DNA of 64,000 bases, taken from assembly GCA_023393165.1 (NCBI GenBank), contig JAEWMJ010000032.1, positions 62,001 to 126,000 on the forward strand, written 5' to 3'. The stretch is from Bacillota bacterium. Lineage in GTDB: Bacteria; Bacillota; Clostridia; Christensenellales; Christensenellaceae. Position numbers and translations under genes: made by a program. Positions 59,658-64,000 of this stretch are shown here, piece after piece (the stretch's first letter is position 1; each line of letters starts with the position of its first letter). The notes beneath the pieces are model-generated. The model ran no database searches and had not been told where the DNA came from. It saw nothing but the letters and a program-made list of their open reading frames with translations.

Positions 59658-61058
59658 TTATATGATCCTGAAATCGCCTTTCAGAACACAGCGCCTCCTG
59701 CGCGTGAAGGAGACCGCGCTGGTCAGGCCTTCGCCCGTGGGCGTCGCGATGGTGAGCGTGGCGTATCCTTCTCCCTCAAAACCCAGCCCGCAGTAGGACG
59801 GCGCGTTTTTTACAAATATGGTCGTATCAAGCGCCTTTGCGGCCATGGACATGTTTTTTATGTTGGTGGAATGGATCATGGCCGAGTGCCGGCAGCCTTT
59901 TTCAGCGCGGATGGATTCGCGCACGGCTTCGCCGATATCGCATACGCGTACGACCGCCAGTACGGGCATAAGCATTTCCGTCATCACAAACGGATGATCT
60001 CTGTTAACTTCAGCTATCACCAGCCTTGGATTGCCGCTGAAATTAACCCCGCTGTCCTTCAATATAACCGCGGCGTCTTTTCCGACATATTTCCGGTTGA
60101 TTATAGTTTCGCCGTTTTTATTCTGAAGCACACAGGACACGATCTTGTCTATATCGGGCCCGTTTACGCGGTACGCTCCGTTTTTCTCCATTTCGCCCAT
60201 TAACGCGTCCGCAATGCCTGAAAACGCAAAAACCTCTTTTTCCGCTACGCACAGAATGTTGTTGTCGAAACTCGCGCCGTCCACAATGTGCCTGGCCGCT
60301 TCCTTTATATCCGCCGTATCGTCCACGATCACCGGCGGGTTGCCGGGTCCGGCCGCAATCACCTTTTTACCCGTTTTCATGGCGACCGACACCACGGCTT
60401 CCCCGCCGGTTACCGACAACAGGGGGATCTTTCTATGTTCCATGATGATTTTTCCGCTTTCCAATGACGGCTCCGCAACCGCTGTAATGAGCGCCCCCGG
60501 CCCCCCGGCGGACGCGATCGCCGCGTTGAGTATCCGCATGGCTTCCTGCGAGGCTTTTTTAGCCGAAGGATGGGGATTGAACACCACCGCGTTCCCCGCG
60601 GCGATCATGCTGACCGCATTGTTGATCACCGTTGATGTCGAATTGGTGGAAGGCGTTATGGAGCCGATCACTCCAAAAGGCGCGCCTTCCACGATTGTCA
60701 ATCCATCGTCCCCACTGAAAGCGGTTGTTTTTAAATCTTCTGTGCCGGGCGTTTTATCCGCCGCGAGCAGGTTTTTTGCAATTTTATGGGACACGTTTCC
60801 GTACCCGGTCTCCTCATGCGCCAGAATTGCCAGATGCTCCGCGTTTTTCCGCGCCGCTTCCCGCATTGCCTCAATGATCCTGCCGCGGTGTTCCAGCGTC
60901 AAATGCATCAGTTCTTCCTGGGCACGGGCTGCGGCCTCAACAGCTTCGTCCGCATCGTCAAACAGCCATTTCATGTTTTCCCGCTCCGCGTTATTCCCGG
61001 AAATCACCCGGTCCACGGTCTTTATGATTTCATTGATCTGCTCGTTAGATAATTCCAT
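59658..61058 (-). CDS. CoA-acylating aldehyde dehydrogenase (PduP/EutE-like)
   Basis: This 466-residue enzyme would convert acetaldehyde or another short aldehyde to acyl-CoA with NAD+ inside the microcompartment. The catalytic Cys lies in ASFDNNILCVAEKEV, and the CoA/NAD blocks GAPFGVIGSITPSTNSTST and GPGNPPVIVDDTAD are present. The N-terminal MELSNEQINEIIKTVDRVIS is a predicted encapsulation helix. In this operon its aldehyde would come from DeoC cleavage, and its acyl-CoA would go to PduL. Confidence 0.93.
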   Translation of the reverse strand: MELSNEQINEIIKTVDRVISGNNAERENMKWLFDDADEAVEAAARAQEELMHLTLEHRGRIIEAMREAARKNAEHLAILAHEETGYGNVSHKIAKNLLAADKTPGTEDLKTTAFSGDDGLTIVEGAPFGVIGSITPSTNSTSTVINNAVSMIAAGNAVVFNPHPSAKKASQEAMRILNAAIASAGGPGALITAVAEPSLESGKIIMEHRKIPLLSVTGGEAVVSVAMKTGKKVIAAGPGNPPVIVDDTADIKEAARHIVDGASFDNNILCVAEKEVFAFSGIADALMGEMEKNGAYRVNGPDIDKIVSCVLQNKNGETIINRKYVGKDAAVILKDSGVNFSGNPRLVIAEVNRDHPFVMTEMLMPVLAVVRVCDIGEAVRESIRAEKGCRHSAMIHSTNIKNMSMAAKALDTTIFVKNAPSYCGLGFEGEGYATLTIATPTGEGLTSAVSFTRRRRCVLKGDFRII

Positions 61059-61072
61059 TTTGCACCCCTGAA

Positions 61073-61378
61073 TTACGTATCCTTCCCGTGCTTGTCGAAA
61101 ATGCGATTGCCGCCAATATCAATACTGTCTATTATGGCGACGATCGAATTGTCCACCGGTTTTGCGTCCGTCGCAGCCGTTTGCCTGGACGAACTGCCGG
61201 ATACCAGCATCACAACCTCTCCGACCCCCGCCCCCACCGCGTCTATGCTGACGATGGGCGCGCCTTTTTCTTCAAACGTATCCAAATCTATGGCCCTGAC
61301 AACCATCAGTTTCAGTCCCAGCAGTTTATCGGATTTATTTGTGCTGACGACCGTTCCGGCCACTCTTGCAATCTGCAT
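61073..61378 (-). CDS. BMC-P (EutN/CcmL) shell vertex protein, copy 3
   Basis: The 101-residue EutN/CcmL protein begins MQIARVAGTVVSTNKSDKLLG and has AVGAGVGEVVMLVSGSSSRQT. It sits between the aldehyde dehydrogenase and the unrecognised cargo-like protein. It is the longest of the three vertex proteins, with a C-terminal extension ending in KHGKDT. Confidence 0.93.
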   Translation of the reverse strand: MQIARVAGTVVSTNKSDKLLGLKLMVVRAIDLDTFEEKGAPIVSIDAVGAGVGEVVMLVSGSSSRQTAATDAKPVDNSIVAIIDSIDIGGNRIFDKHGKDT

Positions 61379-61385
61379 ATGATTC

Positions 61386-62042
61386 CTACCGATCTATTTT
61401 GATTTTGAGCTCCGCCGCCCGGTCGCGCGCCGCGGGCGTTACGATGGCGCCTTTCGCGCATGCGATCCTGTCCGCACCCTGCCGGTGCGCCTCCGCCACT
61501 TCTTTTTCTGTAACAAGGGACAGTTTTTCGTCCTGAACGCGGCTGAAACATCCGTAATGCATGATTTGAACGCCCATATCCGTCAGGGCGGACGCCGTAT
61601 CCAAAAGTTTTTCAAAAAAAGTATTTCTTTTGAATCTGGGGATCTCAAAGTCCAGCAGTACATGCACCTTTTTTCCCCACAGTATGGACCGCAGCGCAAG
61701 GTATTCCACAAAACCGCTGTCCAGTCCGTTTGCGATGTTGGAAAGAAGCCAAAGAGGCGGCGCGACGAGCACGATGTTCTCACATCCGGCTGTACGGGAT
61801 AATAGGTTCGCTTGTAGAAGCTCTTCGCCCGTAAGCCTTTCAATGCCGCTTGCTTCAAAACCGGGCTCCAGTACGGCATATTTTACCCCTGTAAAACTCT
61901 TTTGCAGCGTATCGGCCGCAATTTGCGGGGCAGCGGCATGCCAGCCCACTATCGCCAGGGTCCCGGTCTCCCTGGCAGGCGCGGCGGTTTTGATCCGCGC
62001 GAGCACCTCCCGGACAATTAAGCCGACGACCTCATTTTCCAT
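61386..62042 (-). CDS. Microcompartment-associated protein, possible flavoprotein, with encapsulation-like helix
   Basis: I do not firmly recognise this 218-residue protein. Its N-terminus MENEVVGLIVREVLARIKTA is an amphipathic helix like those of the other cargo proteins. The rest has alternating strands and helices, with IVLVAPPLWLLSNIANGL and KVHVLLDFEIPRF suggesting a Rossmann-like or flavodoxin-like fold, as in flavoproteins reported from some microcompartment loci. It overlaps the PduL start/stop by one base. Its role could be redox or cofactor recycling, but this is inference. Confidence 0.6.
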   Translation of the reverse strand: MENEVVGLIVREVLARIKTAAPARETGTLAIVGWHAAAPQIAADTLQKSFTGVKYAVLEPGFEASGIERLTGEELLQANLLSRTAGCENIVLVAPPLWLLSNIANGLDSGFVEYLALRSILWGKKVHVLLDFEIPRFKRNTFFEKLLDTASALTDMGVQIMHYGCFSRVQDEKLSLVTEKEVAEAHRQGADRIACAKGAIVTPAARDRAAELKIKIDR

Positions 62043-62665
62043 TACACGATCTCCAGTAAATCGCCGTTTTTGATAAGCGCCGCGTTGGCTTCATCCGTAT
62101 CGATATGCAGTTCCAGATCGTGCCCCGTGCCGCTGCGTACAAAAACCATTTCAAGGACGGTTTCCCTGAGGCCCCCGGTTTTCTTCAGCCTGATAAAATC
62201 GTTGTTTTTGATTCCGTACGCCTCGGCCTGCTCCGCAGACATATGGATATGCCGGATGGATACGATCACGCCCCGCTCTATCCTGATTTCACCCTTCGGC
62301 CCCCTGATGCTGCATCCGGGCGTCTCGATCAGGAATCCGGAACACCGTATGATTGGCTCTATCCCTAAAACGAACGAATCCGTAACAGATATCTCCACCT
62401 GGGTTTCTCCCCTGGCCGGCCCAAGCACACGCACATTGCCTATGCTGCCCCTGGGCCCCGATACCTCCACCGTCTCGCCACACGCAAACTGTCCGGGCTG
62501 TGAAAGCGGCTTTTGCATCGTCAGTTCATAACCTTTGCCGAAAAGGGCTTCCACATGTTCGGGCGACAAATGCACATGCCGGTTTGAGACCGCGGCGGGT
62601 ATATATTTCAAATTCCTTTTTGCGAGGCTGCATAAGACCTCGTTCCGAACGGCCCTGCTATCCAT
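62042..62665 (-). CDS. pduL: PduL-type phosphate propanoyl/acetyltransferase
   Basis: The 207-residue protein matches PduL, the microcompartment phosphotransacylase that turns acyl-CoA and phosphate into acyl-phosphate and frees CoA. The zinc-binding motifs are clear: VSNRHVHLSPEHVE in the first domain and SIRHIHMSAEQAE with LHIDTDEANA in the second. A short N-terminal helix before YIPAAVSN may act as targeting peptide. It follows DeoC1 by three bases. Confidence 0.93.
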   Translation of the reverse strand: MDSRAVRNEVLCSLAKRNLKYIPAAVSNRHVHLSPEHVEALFGKGYELTMQKPLSQPGQFACGETVEVSGPRGSIGNVRVLGPARGETQVEISVTDSFVLGIEPIIRCSGFLIETPGCSIRGPKGEIRIERGVIVSIRHIHMSAEQAEAYGIKNNDFIRLKKTGGLRETVLEMVFVRSGTGHDLELHIDTDEANAALIKNGDLLEIV

Positions 62666-62668
62666 TTC

Positions 62669-63496
62669 TCAATATGAGCTCCTGATGATCGAAACGTTTC
62701 CCGTAGGACATTTTGACGTGCAGTTACCGCAGTTTTTGCATTCCGCGGGAGCGTCCGCGTCGCCTTTTACGATCTTTATGCCTTTGCTGGTGCCCATCCT
62801 AACGGCTCCCGCCGCCAGCATTTTATCGCAGATTTCCCTGTTGTCTATGCCGGTGGACGCCTTGACCATACAGGCGTCGCCCACCGTTCTTTTCATCAGC
62901 CGCACATCGTCCACCGTTGCCCCGCCTTCGCCGAATCCTGTGGACGTTTTTACAAAATCGGCTTTGGCGCGTTTCGCAAGTTCGCATGCCACGACTTTTT
63001 CTTCATCCGTCAGGGCGTTGGTTTCGATGATGACTTTTACCAGCGCGTAAGGGTGGGCAGCGTTCACCACGGCTTTGATATCTTCATATACGTACTCGTA
63101 GTCCTTGTCCTTGAGGGCGCCGATATTGATAACCATATCCACTTCCTGAGCGCCGTTCTTGACCGCTTCCGCAGTTTCGACGGATTTTACAAGCGTTGTG
63201 TTTGCTCCCAGAGGAAACCCGATGACGCTGCACGCCTTTACGCCCGAGCCCTTCAGCTGCTCAGCAACGTATTTCACGTTGCCGGGATTTACGCAGACGC
63301 TCGCGAAGTGATATTCTTTTGCTTCGTCGCAGAATTTTTTCAGAGTCGCCCTGGTTGTGGCGGGCTTTAAAACGGTATGGTCCATGTATTTCGCATACGA
63401 CGCGTCATACCGGCCGCTTTGTACGGCCTGCGCCTGCGCGCCCTGCTGGCCGAGTATTTTACCCGTTACCTCTTTGATGATATTTTCAATATCCAT
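62669..63496 (-). CDS. deoC: Deoxyribose-phosphate aldolase with encapsulation peptide and C-terminal Fe-S-like motif (DeoC1)
   Basis: The 275-residue aldolase opens with an amphipathic helix (MDIENIIKEVTGKILGQQ) and Gln/Ala linker. The TIM barrel follows, with the Schiff-base Lys in DFVKTSTGFGEGGAT and the second Lys in MVKASTGI. It would cleave 2-deoxyribose-5-phosphate to acetaldehyde and glyceraldehyde-3-phosphate. Unusually, the C-terminus adds AECKNCGNCTSKCPTGN, a CxxCxxCxxxCP pattern that binds a 4Fe-4S cluster in ferredoxins. GGAGGG precedes the ATG. It is the first gene of the microcompartment operon. Confidence 0.92.
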   Translation of the reverse strand: MDIENIIKEVTGKILGQQGAQAQAVQSGRYDASYAKYMDHTVLKPATTRATLKKFCDEAKEYHFASVCVNPGNVKYVAEQLKGSGVKACSVIGFPLGANTTLVKSVETAEAVKNGAQEVDMVINIGALKDKDYEYVYEDIKAVVNAAHPYALVKVIIETNALTDEEKVVACELAKRAKADFVKTSTGFGEGGATVDDVRLMKRTVGDACMVKASTGIDNREICDKMLAAGAVRMGTSKGIKIVKGDADAPAECKNCGNCTSKCPTGNVSIIRSSY

Positions 63497-63548
63497 TTCC
63501 GACCCTCCTGGATTTCAACTTGTATGATATGTATTTGTTACATAACTA

Positions 63549-63577
63549 TAAATAACATACGTTATAGCAAATGTCAA
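63549..63577 (-). promoter_or_regulatory. Promoter and regulon operator of the microcompartment operon
   Basis: TTGACA (63572-63577) and a weak TATTTA (63549-63554) are 17 bases apart on the minus strand. The spacer carries GACATTTGCTATAACGT, a close match to the operators of the lactonase and pentose operons, plus ATAAC-N4-GTTAT. Confidence 0.7.
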
Positions 63578-63662
63578 TAGGCGAGAAAAATTTTTCTCCG
63601 TGATAAACATACGCATACCTGAAACGGGCGGTGAAAGTATACGGATTGTTATCCGGCACAGC

Positions 63663-63701
63663 AAAAAGGGCAGCGGAGCCGTGAAGGCCGCTGCCCTTTT
63701 T
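63663..63701. terminator. Bidirectional terminator upstream of the microcompartment operon
   Basis: AAAAAGGGCAGCGG and its exact complement enclose an 11-base loop, giving A- and T-runs on both strands. It isolates the microcompartment operon from whatever lies to the right. Confidence 0.85.
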
Positions 63702-64000
63702 GTTATTTATAAAAAAAATTTGATGACAAGTTTTGAGACTTAATTAATTTTTTATTCCTTTTTCCGCCACTGGCGACGGTTGGTTTCGCTTTCAAAATTA
63801 ACACGAATATCCGCACCATGATATACAAATACCGGTTGTACTTGCGGCGGGTGCATCAAAAAATGAACAAAAAGAGCTTAAAACCAATTGGCGGCTAAAA
63901 AACAGCCAATAAAAGGGCGACATTTTTAAGCTGGAGCCCTTTTCATATAAAAAAGGCAGCCGCCTTTAAATAATAATGAAAGTCGCGGAATAAAAAGCAT
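63702..64000. other. Gene-free right end
   Basis: No supported open frame. A further hairpin with AAAAGGGC (63911-63918) and GCCCTTTT (63936-63943) arms may be a terminator of a gene outside the window. Confidence 0.4.

Noticed and set aside
1..64000. CRISPR array, tRNA, rRNA or insertion sequence
   Set aside because: No regularly spaced repeats, no tRNA cloverleaf or rRNA block, and no transposase were seen on reading through the intergenic regions. A dedicated tRNA/Rfam scan could not be run.

Overview
The window looks like chromosomal DNA from an anaerobic, sugar-fermenting member of the Bacillota, most likely class Clostridia. The signs are AGGAGG-type ribosome binding sites, sigma-A promoters of the TTGACA-17-TATAAT type, lipoproteins with Ala/Ser/Glu-rich linkers, iron-sulfur flavoenzymes, HypA/HypB and a bacterial microcompartment (BMC). 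No rRNA, tRNA, CRISPR array or transposase was seen. Most genes lie on the minus strand, so operons read from high to low coordinates.

Region 1 (1-10.7 kb) is a ribose/allose-type sugar operon: lipoprotein, ABC ATPase, permease, RbsD-like pyranase, zinc-type alcohol dehydrogenase, LacI regulator, tagatose/allulose-3-epimerase-like enzyme, PfkB kinase and an FGGY kinase cut by the window edge. A second LacI gene with its own operator cluster lies upstream. Region 2 (11-16 kb) has a CBS-domain protein, an RpiB/LacAB-like isomerase, an FGGY kinase gene with a frameshift, and an acyl-CoA ligase. Region 3 (16-25.6 kb) has hypB, an 893-residue FAD/Fe-S oxidoreductase and hypA, divergent from a FadR-type GntR gene. 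It also has a two-subunit aconitase X and a 2,4-dienoyl-CoA-reductase-like flavoenzyme divergent from a TetR gene. Region 4 (25.6-31.2 kb) holds single genes: a small Ig-like-fold protein, a UDG-like protein, a DJ-1/PfpI protein, an ornithine-cyclodeaminase-like protein convergent with an arginase, and a DUF2935 protein.

Region 5 (31.4-41.7 kb) has an LsrB/RhaS-type ABC transporter with two permeases, followed by DhaK, DhaL and a PfkB kinase. It is divergent from a TIM-barrel isomerase and a third LacI. Region 6 (41.8-55.3 kb) has a third sugar ABC transporter, a seven-gene pentose/pentitol operon (AraD/UlaF-like, UlaE-like, FGGY kinase, aldo/keto reductase, two SDRs, RPE-like epimerase) and an SMP-30 lactonase. 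Region 7 (55.6-63.6 kb) has a SorC-type regulator and a BMC operon. That operon encodes two DeoC aldolases, PduL, a CoA-acylating aldehyde dehydrogenase, an unrecognised cargo-like protein, three BMC-P, two near-identical BMC-H and a GntR regulator.

The most interesting signal joins regions 6 and 7. A motif close to ACATTTGNTATAAC is present at the promoters of transporter 3, the pentose operon, the lactonase, the SorC gene and the BMC operon. This suggests one regulon that imports a sugar, phosphorylates and epimerises it, and finishes by aldol cleavage in a sugar-phosphate-type microcompartment. The first aldolase of that operon also ends in a CxxCxxCxxxCP ferredoxin-like cluster motif. No BMC-T shell protein and no alcohol dehydrogenase were found in the BMC operon, which appears complete at both ends.
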